Positions 33,033 through 42,280 of a DNA stretch of 64,000 bases are shown here, piece after piece. This DNA is from Rubricella aquisinus (GTDB lineage Bacteria; Pseudomonadota; Alphaproteobacteria; Rhodobacterales; Rhodobacteraceae). The position numbers and the translations under genes are program-made. Under the pieces are notes generated by a model, which saw only the letters and a program-made list of their open reading frames with translations, was not told the DNA's origin and searched no databases. The DNA lies in NCBI RefSeq assembly GCF_014199445.1, contig NZ_JACIJS010000012.1:1-64000 (forward strand), written 5' to 3'. Numbering within the stretch: the first letter of the stretch is position 1; each line of letters starts with the position of its first letter.

Positions 33033-33109
33033 TGGCGGACCGAGGAGGATTCGAACCCCCGACCCCCTGATTCGTAGTCAGGTACTCTATCCAGCTGAGC
33101 TATCGGTCC
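33033..33109 (-). tRNA. tRNA-Arg (anticodon ACG)
   Basis: A 77-nt tRNA on the minus strand. The acceptor stem GGACCGA/TCGGTCC has discriminator G and an encoded CCA (33033-33035). The anticodon loop CTACGAA holds ACG, read as ICG after deamination, for CGU, CGC and CGA codons. The T arm has GGTTCGAAT. It lies 24 bp upstream of nothing on its own strand except the sensor kinase gene end. Confidence 0.96.
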
Positions 33110-33133
33110 GTCGAGCGTGGGGATACCGCCCAC

Positions 33134-34561
33134 CTATCCGGTTTGCAAGGGCGAAATTTCACCCGATGGCGCAATTAAATCATCACAGCGGGGAAAGCTG
33201 ATCCGGAAGGTTGTCCCGGCGGATGTGCTGCCCACAAGCTCAAGCGCGCCGCCATGACCGCGCACCAATTCCGCCGCAATCGCAAGGCCAAGCCCGGTGC
33301 CCCCCCGCCGCTGCGAGCCCTGAAAGGGCGTGAACAGATGCTCCAGCGCCTTGTTGGGAATACCGGGGCCGGTATCGGAAACGATTACCGCTGTGGTCTC
33401 GGCTGTCTGCTCACAGGCTACGCTGATACGCGCATCGGCATGGCCCGCTTTGAACGCCTGACGCGCGTTGCGAATGAGGTTTTGCAGGATGCGGTGGAGT
33501 TGTTCCGGGTCGGCGTCGATCAGTACCGCCGGGTCCACCTTGTTCTCGAAGGCGATGCCGACATCATCGGCGAGCCCTTCGGCATCCATCACCTCTGCTG
33601 CGACGGTAAAGAGTGTGACGCGCCGCTTTTCTGGCTCTGGCTCTTCGGAGCGGCCATAGGCGAGTGTCGCTTCACACAAGTTCACCGCGCGCGAAATCGC
33701 CCCGACGAGCTTGGGTGCGGAGCGTTTGACAGCGGGATCCTCGGACCGCTCCAACCGATCAGCGACAAGTTGTGCGGTGGTGAGCATGTTGCGCAGGTCA
33801 TGGCTGATCTTGGCCACGGCGGAGCCTAGGGCCGCCAGCCGCTCTTTCTCCCGCAGGGCGGCAAGGATGCGTTCCTGCATCACCCTCAGGGCGGTTTCGG
33901 CCTCCTGCAATTCGACCACGCTCGATTGCGGCTCGATCAGGTGGCGCGCGTCCTCAGGATTGTCGCGAAACCCGGTCATGTGCACGACGACGCGGTCAAT
34001 CGGCTTGGTGATGAAGCGCCGCACGGCGATGAACAACAGCGTCGCCGTGACCGCAGAGATAAACAGCGACAGATAGAGGATGCGTAGACCATAGTCGATC
34101 AAAGCCATGCGCAACGGCCATTCGCGCAGGGTGATTTCGATATCGATCCCGCCGCCCCGCACGGGCTGCCCGATCACCCGGATTTCCCGCTCCTCGGTGC
34201 GCAGGAGCGTGTCCATCGCATCCATGATCAGCTCAAATGGTGTCGCCGTGCGCAGATCATAGGTCGCATCCACCGGGCGCGGCATCGGCGCGGCCAACAC
34301 CAGCTCGCGCACGGCATTGCGCCGCAGCACGATGTTCATCACATCCGCATTGTCGAGCAATTCCGCCTCAAGCTGGGGGGCGACCATATCGTTGGGCGTG
34401 GCCAGCAGGGCCAACGAGGCAATCTGCGCCCGCTCCAGACGTTCCTGCAGATAATCCGCCCGAAAACGCGCGATCGACGGCACGAAGATCAGCACTTCAG
34501 CGATCATCACGAAAATGACCGTCAAAAGCAGCAATCGGCCAGACAGGGAGTTAAAGCGCAT
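33134..34561 (-). CDS. Membrane sensor histidine kinase with HAMP domain
   Basis: 475 residues. A first helix (about 8-28), a periplasmic domain of about 130 residues and a second helix (about 155-178) lead into HAMP (RRFITKPIDRVVVHMTGFRD). HisKA follows with the phospho-His in AKISHDLRNMLTTAQL near 255. The HATPase domain has LQNLIRNARQAF, VSDTGPGIPN and GGTGLGLAIAAELVRGHGG. There is no receiver domain and no response-regulator gene adjacent, so it is an orphan kinase whose partner is elsewhere. The signal is unknown. It stands alone on the minus strand, just after tRNA-Arg in map order. Confidence 0.92.
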   Translation of the reverse strand: MRFNSLSGRLLLLTVIFVMIAEVLIFVPSIARFRADYLQERLERAQIASLALLATPNDMVAPQLEAELLDNADVMNIVLRRNAVRELVLAAPMPRPVDATYDLRTATPFELIMDAMDTLLRTEEREIRVIGQPVRGGGIDIEITLREWPLRMALIDYGLRILYLSLFISAVTATLLFIAVRRFITKPIDRVVVHMTGFRDNPEDARHLIEPQSSVVELQEAETALRVMQERILAALREKERLAALGSAVAKISHDLRNMLTTAQLVADRLERSEDPAVKRSAPKLVGAISRAVNLCEATLAYGRSEEPEPEKRRVTLFTVAAEVMDAEGLADDVGIAFENKVDPAVLIDADPEQLHRILQNLIRNARQAFKAGHADARISVACEQTAETTAVIVSDTGPGIPNKALEHLFTPFQGSQRRGGTGLGLAIAAELVRGHGGALELVGSTSAGTTFRISFPRCDDLIAPSGEISPLQTG

Positions 34562-34868
34562 CTACGGGTCCGCGTTCTCAGGTTGACAGAGACTAGTCAT
34601 CCCCTGCCCTCCACACAAGGAGCGGCAGCGCTCCCGCACGGTTTCGGGGCCTTGCGGCCCCTGCACCCTTTGGGCATGGCCGAAATCCTGAGCGGATTTC
34701 GGCTTGTCGCGACCGCCTTGAACCGATCCAGCGGACCGCGAATGGAGAGGGCAGGCCGGCCTCCGGCGGGAGGTATTTCTGGAAAGATGAATATGCTGGG
34801 CTCGCGCCACATGATTTCTTTTTTCCTTAAATACCTCCCGCCGGAGGCACACTCCGCTTCCACATGCG
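34562..34868. other. Intergenic region with hairpin and repeat
   Basis: This 307-bp gap between the flavoprotein gene and the sensor kinase gene has no credible coding frame. It holds a perfect 9-bp hairpin CCGAAATCC-TGAGC-GGATTTCGG (34680-34702) and the long inverted repeat described separately at 34759-34848. The kinase promoter should lie near 34570-34640, but I see no convincing hexamers. Confidence 0.6.
34759..34848. repeat. Inverted pair of a 20-bp GC-rich palindromic repeat
   Basis: GCCTCCGGCGGGAGG followed by TATTT (34759-34778) recurs as its exact reverse complement at 34829-34848, so a 20-bp perfect stem with a 50-nt loop can form. Units beginning CCTCCGGCGGGAGG-TATTT followed by GGAAAGATGAA are, from memory, common intergenic repeats in Rhodobacteraceae genomes. 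It lies just after the 3' end of the flavoprotein gene and may help terminate or stabilise that transcript. Confidence 0.75.
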
Positions 34869-36290
34869 TCAGGGCAGGTATTTCTGCACCAGCCCGACAA
34901 TCGTCTTGACCCTGTCGCTCTCGAACAAGCGGGGGATGTAGTATTGGCCCGCTGCGCGTTTGTTGACCTCGCCCAAGGTGGGATAAGGGGCGACCATATT
35001 CGCGACCGCGCTGATTTTCTGTTTGTTGGCGATGACCAAGGCCCAAAGCTGGATCAGCTCCCCCGCCTGCGGGCCAACGATGGAAGCGCCCAGGACCTTA
35101 CCCTTCACCACCATGACCTTAACCAGACCATCGGTCTTACCTTCGGCAATGGCACGGTCATTTTCGTTGAAATGGAACCGCAGCACCTCGACGGCGTGGG
35201 CGCCGTGCTCTTTCTTTGCCTGTTCTTCGGTCAGGCCGACTTGCGCGATTTCGGGGTCCGTGTAAGTGGCCCAGGGGATATGCCGATCCGTGCCCTTCGC
35301 GGGCAGGCCAAACAGTGCGCTGCGGATCACGATGCCTGCGTCATAGCCCGCCTTGTGCGTAAATTGCAGGCCGCCCGCCGCATCACCCACCGCATAGACC
35401 TTGCGATTGGTGGATTTCAGGCTCGCGTCCACCTTGATGCCCGCGCGGGTCGTCTCGATCCCGGCAGCCTCTAGGTTGAGATTGCCGATATTGGCACGGC
35501 GGCCCACCGCGACCAGAAGGTGGGAGCCGGTCCAGGTGCGGTCCATCTTGTCCGTCACGGTGATCTCGGCCCCCGATTGGGACACACTCTCGATCTGCGC
35601 GCCTTCGACGATCTCCACCCCTCCGGCACGGATGTTTTTGAGCGCGACCTCCGCGATCTCCGGGTCATCCTTGCCCAGCGCCCGCATCCCTTCGAGCACG
35701 GTAACCTTGCAGCCCAGTCGACGATGCGCCTGCGCCATCTCCAGCCCGATCGGGCCACCGCCGATGACGATCAGATGGTCCGGCTTGTCGCGCAGATCAA
35801 AGATGTTCTCGTTCGTGAAATAGGTCGTCTGATCCAGCCCCGGGATCGGCGGCACGAACGCGGTGGAGCCCGTGGCGATCACGAACCGGCGCGCGGTGAT
35901 GCGCGTGTCGCCCGCCTCGACCGTGTTTTCATCCACGAATGTGCCATATTCGCGGATCACGTTGACGCCGAAGCCTTCAAACCGCTCCTGACTGTCCACG
36001 GGGGCAATCGTTTCGATCACCTTGGCGACGTGATCCTTTGCGGCGGCAAAGTCGATCTCGGGCACGACCGGGGTGATCCCGAACTTTGCCCCTTGGGTCA
36101 TCGCATGGGCGGCTTTTCCCGCCGCGAGCAGCGCCTTGGAGGGTACGCAGCCATAATTGAGGCAATCGCCGCCCATCTTGTCCGCTTCCAACAGCACGAC
36201 AGAGGCGCCCATCTGCGCGGCCCCCGCCGCAATCGAAAGCCCGCCCGAGCCTGCGCCGATGATGCAAAGGTCTGCTTTGATCGTGTTCAT
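34869..36290 (-). CDS. FAD-dependent pyridine nucleotide-disulfide oxidoreductase (Lpd/MerA-like)
   Basis: 473 residues. FAD-binding IIGAGSGGLS is at the N-terminus, the redox pair is Cys43/Cys48 in GGDCLNYGCVPSKALL, then come an NAD(P) motif IGGGPIGLEMAQ near 180 and the C-terminal dimer domain. In true dihydrolipoamide dehydrogenases the C-terminal domain has a catalytic histidine in HxHPT; here the segment reads VAPYPTLGE, with tyrosine in place of the histidine, as in mercuric-reductase-like members. So a role in the pyruvate dehydrogenase complex is unlikely, and a dithiol or metal-related reductase is more probable. It follows a TVP38-type gene by 3 bp; the two families are often linked and sometimes fused. 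Confidence 0.88.
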   Translation of the reverse strand: MNTIKADLCIIGAGSGGLSIAAGAAQMGASVVLLEADKMGGDCLNYGCVPSKALLAAGKAAHAMTQGAKFGITPVVPEIDFAAAKDHVAKVIETIAPVDSQERFEGFGVNVIREYGTFVDENTVEAGDTRITARRFVIATGSTAFVPPIPGLDQTTYFTNENIFDLRDKPDHLIVIGGGPIGLEMAQAHRRLGCKVTVLEGMRALGKDDPEIAEVALKNIRAGGVEIVEGAQIESVSQSGAEITVTDKMDRTWTGSHLLVAVGRRANIGNLNLEAAGIETTRAGIKVDASLKSTNRKVYAVGDAAGGLQFTHKAGYDAGIVIRSALFGLPAKGTDRHIPWATYTDPEIAQVGLTEEQAKKEHGAHAVEVLRFHFNENDRAIAEGKTDGLVKVMVVKGKVLGASIVGPQAGELIQLWALVIANKQKISAVANMVAPYPTLGEVNKRAAGQYYIPRLFESDRVKTIVGLVQKYLP

Positions 36291-36293
36291 TTC

Positions 36294-37037
36294 TTATTCC
36301 TCCAGCGGGAGTGCTTTGCGGCCTTTGACGGCCTTGATGACGAGGGGGAGTGCGGCCAGTGCCGACAGGCCAAGGATCGGGCCAAGGATGGATGGGGTGA
36401 AAATGATGCCGAGGTCCGGCGTTTCACCGCGCGCGAACACATCGCCCAGGCCAGAGCCGACCCAAGTGTAGACGACCGTACCGGGGATAATGCCGACAAA
36501 GGTGGTCCAGACATAGGTGATCAGCGGCACACCGAGGAAGGCAGGCGCCAGATTGGCGAGCCAGAACGGCATCGCTGGCACCAGCCGCATCAGCAGAAGG
36601 AAGGACACCGCGTTTTCCTCCACGCCTTTGCGCATCTTGGCCAATGTGCCGCCCGAACCATCGAGCCGCGCCTTAAGCGCATCGCCCAGCCCGGTTTTCG
36701 CGGCAACGAAAATCGCCGTTGCACCGATGGTCGCCGCCGTGACGGTAAAGGTAGCACCCGCGACTAGGCCAAACAGGAACCCGCCCGTCAGCGTCATGAT
36801 GCTGCCCCCCGGCAGGCTGAACGCCACCACGGCGACATAGATCGCGATATAGACGATCGCGGCCAGCGCGTAATTCGAATCGCGCCACGCGATCAGCGCA
36901 TCGCGATTATCCGCGAGGGTCTGGAAATTCAGTTTGTCGCCCAGCAGGAAAAATCCCGCGATGGCGACAGCCACGATCACGAGGATCGGGAGCATCTTTT
37001 TGAGCGAGATGCGCTCTTTGGGGGCGGGCTGGGTCAT
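36294..37037 (-). CDS. TVP38/TMEM64 (DedA-superfamily) membrane protein
   Basis: About 247 residues from the ATG at 37037 (GGAG eleven bases before it); a start at 37091 is also possible. One helix near the N-terminus (LPILVIVAVAIAGFFLLG) precedes the VTT/SNARE-associated domain with FSLPGGSIMTLTGGFLFG, the re-entrant region LLLMRLVPAMPFWLANLAPAF and FVGIIPGTVVYTWVGSGLGD. The family is related to DedA lipid scramblases; the substrate is unproven. It is 3 bp upstream of the flavoprotein gene, so the two form an operon whose products may act together at the membrane. Confidence 0.88.
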   Translation of the reverse strand: MTQPAPKERISLKKMLPILVIVAVAIAGFFLLGDKLNFQTLADNRDALIAWRDSNYALAAIVYIAIYVAVVAFSLPGGSIMTLTGGFLFGLVAGATFTVTAATIGATAIFVAAKTGLGDALKARLDGSGGTLAKMRKGVEENAVSFLLLMRLVPAMPFWLANLAPAFLGVPLITYVWTTFVGIIPGTVVYTWVGSGLGDVFARGETPDLGIIFTPSILGPILGLSALAALPLVIKAVKGRKALPLEE

Positions 37038-37379
37038 ATCTGGTTTGGCTCCGTTCTGGCTGTCGGGCTGCGTGTGATAGGCATCTGTCATCGGGGAGGG
37101 GCCTGTGAAAAGGGGCCTCACGCGCGCTTGATGCCCTGTGTGCGAATGTTTCAGAAATGATGCCATGCCTGCGGTTCAGGTTTCAGGCAGCAGCCCCGAA
37201 CCCCGCCCCGGACCCTGCGGAAAAGTCCTCCGCTTTGCGCAGATCGCGCCGCAATCCGAATTGACAGCCCCCCTGCGCGCGTTTAGAGAACGGGCTTCGA
37301 GATAGATCGGGTTGTGAGAAAGACGCGGCCCACGGGATGCAGGCAGGATACGCCGCCCCGGAACGTCAGGAGATTTGGT

Positions 37380-37514
37380 ATGAAACGCACTTTCCAGCCG
37401 AGCAACCTTGTTCGCAGCCGCCGCCACGGGTTCCGTGCACGCATGGCCACCAAAGCAGGGCGCAAGATCCTGAACGCGCGCCGCGCACGCGGGCGCAAGT
37501 CGCTCTCCGCATAA
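37380..37514 (+). CDS. rpmH: 50S ribosomal protein L34
   Basis: A 44-residue basic protein: [20 protein letters not shown], then [20 protein letters not shown], the complete and canonical L34. AGGAG lies nine bases before the ATG. It starts the conserved rpmH-rnpA-yidD block, and rnpA follows by 20 bp. Confidence 0.98.
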   Translation: MKRTFQPSNLVRSRRHGFRARMATKAGRKILNARRARGRKSLSA

Positions 37515-37534
37515 TCCCCTTTTCCGGGACAAAG

Positions 37535-37960
37535 ATGAACGAGACCCCCGAGCCCGATGACCCGAGCGCGGCAGGGTCTCTTTTGCCGTTGTCCCGCGCA
37601 GATGTTTCGCCCTTGCCAAACCGGCGGGATTTTCTGGCCGCTGCACGGGCGCGCAAACAGGCGATGCCCGGACTGGTGCTTCAGGCACGCCGCCGCGGGG
37701 CAGATGAGCCAAGCAGCAGCGCAATCCGGCTTGGCCTGACCTGTTCCAAGAAGGTTGGCAATGCCGTCCTGCGCAACCGCGCCCGCCGCCGCCTGCGCGC
37801 GGCGGCCATGATCGCGCTGCCATCCTTTGGGAAGGCCGGTTGGGATTATGTGCTGATCGGGCGCCGGGATGTGACTGTGGCCCGCTCTTTTGACGATCTG
37901 GTTGCAGACGTCGAAACCGCGCTTGGCCGCATCCACACCCCCCGAAAGCCACGCCCATGA
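37535..37960 (+). CDS. rnpA: Ribonuclease P protein component
   Basis: 141 residues, starting at the ATG 37535 (MNETPEPDD), preceded by AAAG. The core contains the RNR motif NAVLRNRARRRLRAA that contacts the P RNA and tRNA leader, with IRLGLTCSKKVG before it. It helps RNase P RNA cut 5' leaders from pre-tRNAs. The N-terminus is about 25 residues longer than in E. coli, as in many alphaproteobacteria. The stop overlaps yidD by 4 bp. Confidence 0.95.
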   Translation: MNETPEPDDPSAAGSLLPLSRADVSPLPNRRDFLAAARARKQAMPGLVLQARRRGADEPSSSAIRLGLTCSKKVGNAVLRNRARRRLRAAAMIALPSFGKAGWDYVLIGRRDVTVARSFDDLVADVETALGRIHTPRKPRP

Positions 37961-38178
37961 CCCCCGGCGCATGGCTCTTGTCCTTGCCGGTGAAGCTCTA
38001 CCGCGCGACATTCTCCCCCACGGTCGGGATGAATTGCCGCTATCAGCCGACCTGCTCCGCCTATGCGCTGGAGGCGCTGGAAAAGCATGGCGCGCTCAAG
38101 GGCGGCTATCTGACCGTGCGCCGCCTGCTGCGGTGCCATCCCTTGGGCGGGTCCGGGATAGATAACGTGCCTGACTGA
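37957..38178 (+). CDS. yidD: Membrane protein insertion efficiency factor
   Basis: 73 residues with the YidD signature: LYRATFSPTVGMNCRYQPTC, three cysteines and a C-terminal RRLLRCHPLGGSGIDNVP. YidD is an amphipathic membrane-associated protein that assists YidC-dependent insertion. It overlaps rnpA by 4 bp. The usual next gene, yidC, is here separated from it by a GGDEF-EAL gene. Confidence 0.96.
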   Translation: MTPGAWLLSLPVKLYRATFSPTVGMNCRYQPTCSAYALEALEKHGALKGGYLTVRRLLRCHPLGGSGIDNVPD

Positions 38179-38246
38179 CCCGCTGGGTTAAGACTTCATT
38201 CGTTTTTGGCCGCTATTGCGATCTCAGGTCAGTGCTTGGGGATCAA

Positions 38247-40292
38247 ATGGCGGCGCTTCGGATGGCAACACATAATCAACGGCGGGAAGAGGCATTTCGC
38301 ATCGCACGGCAGGCGCGGCGCGGGTATGTTTTTGGTCTCATCCTGCTTGCAAGCCTGTCGGCGGCCAGTTTTGGCGCATCGTGGTTCGCCCTGTCCAACG
38401 AACGCGCGCATCGGACCCTGCTGTCGGTCGCGCATGAGCAAATCCACCTCGTTCAGGAACTGGGGCTGATCGCCGCGCGCTATGCCTCCATCGACGAGCC
38501 GGAGGAACAGGCGATCTGGCGGGCGGAATTGATCACTGCTCGCAACGTCCTACTGCGGCAGCATGAGGCACTGCTTTTGGGCGATCCTGCGCAATCGCTG
38601 CCGCCACTGACCGATCCGCTGCTTCAATCCATCTATTTCGATGATCCCCATAACGTGGATTTTGCGCTGCGCCGCTTCGTCAATCTGCTTGATCTGATGC
38701 TGATGTCGCGCAATGACGCGATCAACACCGATATCGTCTATCAAATCGTCAGCCTGTCCCGTGGCGAATTGCCCGCGGCCCTTGATGTGATCACGACGGA
38801 GTATCGCGCGCGGGCGCAGGGCGGGATTGAACAGCTTAGCCAGATCACACTTGGTGCTTTTATCGCGACGGTTCTGTCGCTGCTGTTGATCGGTCGCTTC
38901 CTGTTCAAGCCGGTCGTGCGCCGCGCGCTGGAGCGGACCCTTGCCGTGCTCAAGGCGGAAGAGGCGCTGGAATATTCCACTGATCACGACCAGATCACGG
39001 GTCTGCCGAATCGCCACGCCGCCCATGCCTTTTTCGCGGCCAAGGCGATGCGAAAGCAAAAGACGAAAATCGCGGCCATCCATCTCGACCTTGATGATTT
39101 CAAGATGATCAATGACGTGCTCGGCCATGAAGCCGGGGATGAGGTGCTGCGGGTCACGGCAAAGCGCCTCGCGGGCGTGGTGCGCAGCAGTGATTTCGTG
39201 GCACGGATCGGTGGCGATGATTTCGCCGTCATCGTGCCCGATATCAGCGACGAGAACGAGTTGATCGAGATCACCAACAGGCTGCGCGCGACACTGGCCG
39301 AACCGATGGTGATCCAGAACCGCACAGTGCGGGTCGGGTGCGCGGTGGGCGTGGCCAGCGCGGAGGCGCGCGATACCGATTATGAGCGCCTGATGGTCAA
39401 CGCCGATATCGCCCTGCGCGACGCGCAATCTGTGGGGGATGACACCGTCCGCCTCTATGCCCCGGCGATGCGCGCCGAACTGGAGGAGCGCGACAGCCTG
39501 CTGCGCGACCTGTCTCGTGGGATCGAAAGCAACGAAATCAAACCGTTCTTCCAGCCGCAGATTGACGCGAAAACCGGCGCCGTGACCGGGTTTGAAGCCC
39601 TCGTGCGCTGGAATCACCCCAAACGCGGGGTGCTTTCGCCGTTCCATTTCCTCGACCTCGCGGAGAAGGAAGGATTTGGCGAAACGATTGGGGAGATTGT
39701 GCTGTCAAAATCCCTCGACGCGTTGATCAAATGGGAGGCAGCAGGCTTTTTCGTGCCGGAGGTGGGGGTCAATTTCTCCTCGGACCAGTTAGCCGACAAT
39801 GGCATCGTTGATCGCATCCGCCGGGAGGCGGACGCCTATAGCGTGGCCCCCGAACGGATCAGCATCGAAGTGCTTGAGACCATCATGATCGAGAATGACG
39901 ACAATGATGTGGTGCGCAACATCAAGCGGCTCAAGGAAAATGGCTTTTCCATCGACCTTGATGATTTCGGCACCGGGCATGCGTCCATCTCTAACATCCG
40001 GCGGTTTGACGTGGACCGGGTCAAGATTGATCGCAGTTTTGTCAGCGGCATCGACTCGGATGAGAACCTGCGCAAAATGACCCTTGCCATGGTGCGCATG
40101 GCCCAGGGGCTTGGCATTGATTGCCTTGCGGAAGGGGTGGAAACACCCGGCGAGCGTGCCGTGCTCACCCAGATGGGCTGCACCCATTTGCAGGGCTACG
40201 GGATCGGGCGGCCCATGGCGATCCATGATACCTTCACATGGCTGAATCAATATCGCCTGTTCCTCCGCAGCCAGCAAAAGGCGCGCGCGTGA
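38247..40292 (+). CDS. Membrane GGDEF-EAL protein, probable c-di-GMP phosphodiesterase
   Basis: About 681 residues from the ATG 38247 (GTG 38232 is also possible). Two membrane helices (about 24-46 and 205-228) bracket a helical periplasmic sensor region. The GGDEF domain (about 245-415) has RIGGDDF in place of GGDEF, so cyclase activity is doubtful. The EAL domain (about 425-675) is complete, with GFEALVRW, the metal-binding N in GVNFSSDQL, IEVLE, IDLDDFGTGHAS, VKIDRSF, AEGVET and LQGYGIGRP. Hydrolysis of c-di-GMP to pGpG is therefore likely. It sits between yidD and yidC, a place where these two are usually adjacent. Confidence 0.92.
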   Translation: MAALRMATHNQRREEAFRIARQARRGYVFGLILLASLSAASFGASWFALSNERAHRTLLSVAHEQIHLVQELGLIAARYASIDEPEEQAIWRAELITARNVLLRQHEALLLGDPAQSLPPLTDPLLQSIYFDDPHNVDFALRRFVNLLDLMLMSRNDAINTDIVYQIVSLSRGELPAALDVITTEYRARAQGGIEQLSQITLGAFIATVLSLLLIGRFLFKPVVRRALERTLAVLKAEEALEYSTDHDQITGLPNRHAAHAFFAAKAMRKQKTKIAAIHLDLDDFKMINDVLGHEAGDEVLRVTAKRLAGVVRSSDFVARIGGDDFAVIVPDISDENELIEITNRLRATLAEPMVIQNRTVRVGCAVGVASAEARDTDYERLMVNADIALRDAQSVGDDTVRLYAPAMRAELEERDSLLRDLSRGIESNEIKPFFQPQIDAKTGAVTGFEALVRWNHPKRGVLSPFHFLDLAEKEGFGETIGEIVLSKSLDALIKWEAAGFFVPEVGVNFSSDQLADNGIVDRIRREADAYSVAPERISIEVLETIMIENDDNDVVRNIKRLKENGFSIDLDDFGTGHASISNIRRFDVDRVKIDRSFVSGIDSDENLRKMTLAMVRMAQGLGIDCLAEGVETPGERAVLTQMGCTHLQGYGIGRPMAIHDTFTWLNQYRLFLRSQQKARA

Positions 40293-40462
40293 CCGCTTTT
40301 CTGACGCCGCACGTCCCGCGCCGACCATTGCCTATGGTTTTCGCCCAAACCGGGCAAAAAGCAGCGTGATAGTGCCACGTCAGGGGCAAAACTGCTTGAC
40401 CTTTGCCCGGTGCCCCTGTTGAACCCTTCCACACGCAAAAAATGGCTGTGGGGACGGACCCG

Positions 40463-42280
40463 ATGAAGGACGAAAGCAAGAATCTCATTCTCGCGACCGC
40501 GCTGAGTTTCCTTGTGATTTTGGTTTGGTTTTTGCTTTTCCCGCCGGCGGAGCCGGTTGGCGAGTTGGACACGCCACAAAGCAATTTTGAGGCCGCCTCG
40601 ACGGATGGCGTCGTCACTGCCCCGCCTGCTGCCACAGATGGCTCGAGCGGCACGGCCTCTGTCGATTTCTCGCTTGCCGAGTCGCGCGCCGATGCACTCA
40701 GCCGCTCCGACCGGATCGCGATCCGCACCGACCGTCTGGATGGCTCCATCTCCCTCACCGGCGGGCGGATCGACGATCTGCACCTGACCGATTATTTTGA
40801 GACGCTCGCGCAGGAGGAGACGGTCACCCTGCTCTCCCCCGCAGGCGCGCCGAATGCCTATTACGCCGTGCATGGCTGGATCCCCGCGGGCGGCCTCTCC
40901 TATGACCTGCTGCCGAATGCAAGCACCCCGTGGGCGCTGGAAAGTGGCGATACGCTGACCGAAACCACCCCCGTGACGCTGCGCTGGGACAATGGTGCGG
41001 GCCTGATCTTCCGCAAGACAATCTCGATTGATGACAACTACATGTTCGACATCACCCAATCGATCGAGAACACCACCGGCGACGATCTGCGGCTGGCCCC
41101 TTACGGCATCATTGCCCGCCATGGGGAGCCGGACACAATCGGCTTCTACATCCTGCATGAGGGCGTCGTCCGCGCGCAGGACGGTGAAATCAACGAGATC
41201 GACTATTCTGACATTCCCGACCTTGAGTTCAGCGCCCGCGAAGGGGCCGCCGTCGAAATCATTGATGTCGCGGAAAACGGCTGGATCGGCTTCACCGACA
41301 AATACTGGATGACGACGCTGATCCCGACGCCGGGCCAGCCGTTCCAGTCAGTCGTGAAATACACCGCCGGGCGCGACACCTATCAGACCGATATTCGGAT
41401 GCCGGTCCTGTCCGTCCCCGCAGGCACCACTGCAGAGACGACCACGAGCCTTTTTGCCGGCGCCAAAGAAGAGCGGACGATCCAGTATTACGAGGACACC
41501 CGCAATATCGAGCGGTTCGTCGATTCGATTGACTGGGGCTGGTTCTATTTCTTCACCAAGCCGATGCACTGGGCGCTGGTTGAGATCAACGATCTTGTGG
41601 GCAATATGGGCGTCGCGATCATCATGCTGACGCTGATCATCAAGGCGCTCTTGCTGCCGCTCGCGTGGAAATCCTACTCCTCCATGGGCAAGATGAAGGC
41701 GCTCCAGCCCGAGATGGAAAAGATCAAGGAACGCGCGGGCGATGATCGCCAGAAACTCCAGCAGGAGATGATGGCGCTCTACAAGAAGGAAAAGGTAAAC
41801 CCGGCCTCTGGCTGTTTGCCGATCCTTGTGCAGATCCCGATCTTTTTCTCGCTCTATAAGGTGCTGTTTGTCGCGATTGAAATCCGGCACGCGCCCTTCT
41901 TTGGCTGGATTCAGGATCTTGCCGCACCCGATCCGACGAGCGTTTGGAACGCGTTTGGCCTTCTGCCCTATGACGTGTCTTGGATGCCGGTGATCATTTC
42001 CATCGGTGTCTGGCCGATCCTGCTGGGTATCTCCATGTGGCTCCAGCAGAAGCTGAACCCAGCCCCCCAGGATCAGACACAGGCGATGATCTTCGCATGG
42101 ATGCCATGGGTGTTCATGTTCATGCTTGGCAGCTTTGCCTCCGGGCTTGTGATCTACTGGGTGGCGAACAACCTCATCACGTTCGCACAGCAGTATTTCA
42201 TCATGCGCGCGCAGGGTGTCGATGTGGACCTGTTGGGCAACATCAAGTCGAGCATCAAGCGGAAGAAACCCGCGAAATGA
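40463..42280 (+). CDS. yidC: Membrane protein insertase YidC/Oxa1
   Basis: 605 residues from the ATG 40463 (MKDESKNLILATALSFLVILVWFLLFP, where the hydrophobic stretch is the first helix). A large periplasmic beta domain (about 70-370) follows, then the five-helix insertase core with FFTKPMHWALVEINDLVGNMG, the hydrophilic-groove arginine region and ASGCLPILVQIPIFFSLYKV. It inserts and folds inner-membrane proteins, alone or with SecYEG. The MOSC gene overlaps its stop by 4 bp. Confidence 0.96.
   Translation: MKDESKNLILATALSFLVILVWFLLFPPAEPVGELDTPQSNFEAASTDGVVTAPPAATDGSSGTASVDFSLAESRADALSRSDRIAIRTDRLDGSISLTGGRIDDLHLTDYFETLAQEETVTLLSPAGAPNAYYAVHGWIPAGGLSYDLLPNASTPWALESGDTLTETTPVTLRWDNGAGLIFRKTISIDDNYMFDITQSIENTTGDDLRLAPYGIIARHGEPDTIGFYILHEGVVRAQDGEINEIDYSDIPDLEFSAREGAAVEIIDVAENGWIGFTDKYWMTTLIPTPGQPFQSVVKYTAGRDTYQTDIRMPVLSVPAGTTAETTTSLFAGAKEERTIQYYEDTRNIERFVDSIDWGWFYFFTKPMHWALVEINDLVGNMGVAIIMLTLIIKALLLPLAWKSYSSMGKMKALQPEMEKIKERAGDDRQKLQQEMMALYKKEKVNPASGCLPILVQIPIFFSLYKVLFVAIEIRHAPFFGWIQDLAAPDPTSVWNAFGLLPYDVSWMPVIISIGVWPILLGISMWLQQKLNPAPQDQTQAMIFAWMPWVFMFMLGSFASGLVIYWVANNLITFAQQYFIMRAQGVDVDLLGNIKSSIKRKKPAK

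Noticed and set aside
32457-33109. A classical genomic island integrated at tRNA-Arg
   Set aside because: No integrase gene, no direct repeat of the tRNA 3' end at the far border near 19.2 kb, and the truncation point lies away from the tRNA.
34869-36290. Assignment as lpdA of a 2-oxoacid dehydrogenase complex
   Set aside because: The catalytic HxHPT histidine is replaced by tyrosine and no dehydrogenase-complex genes are nearby.
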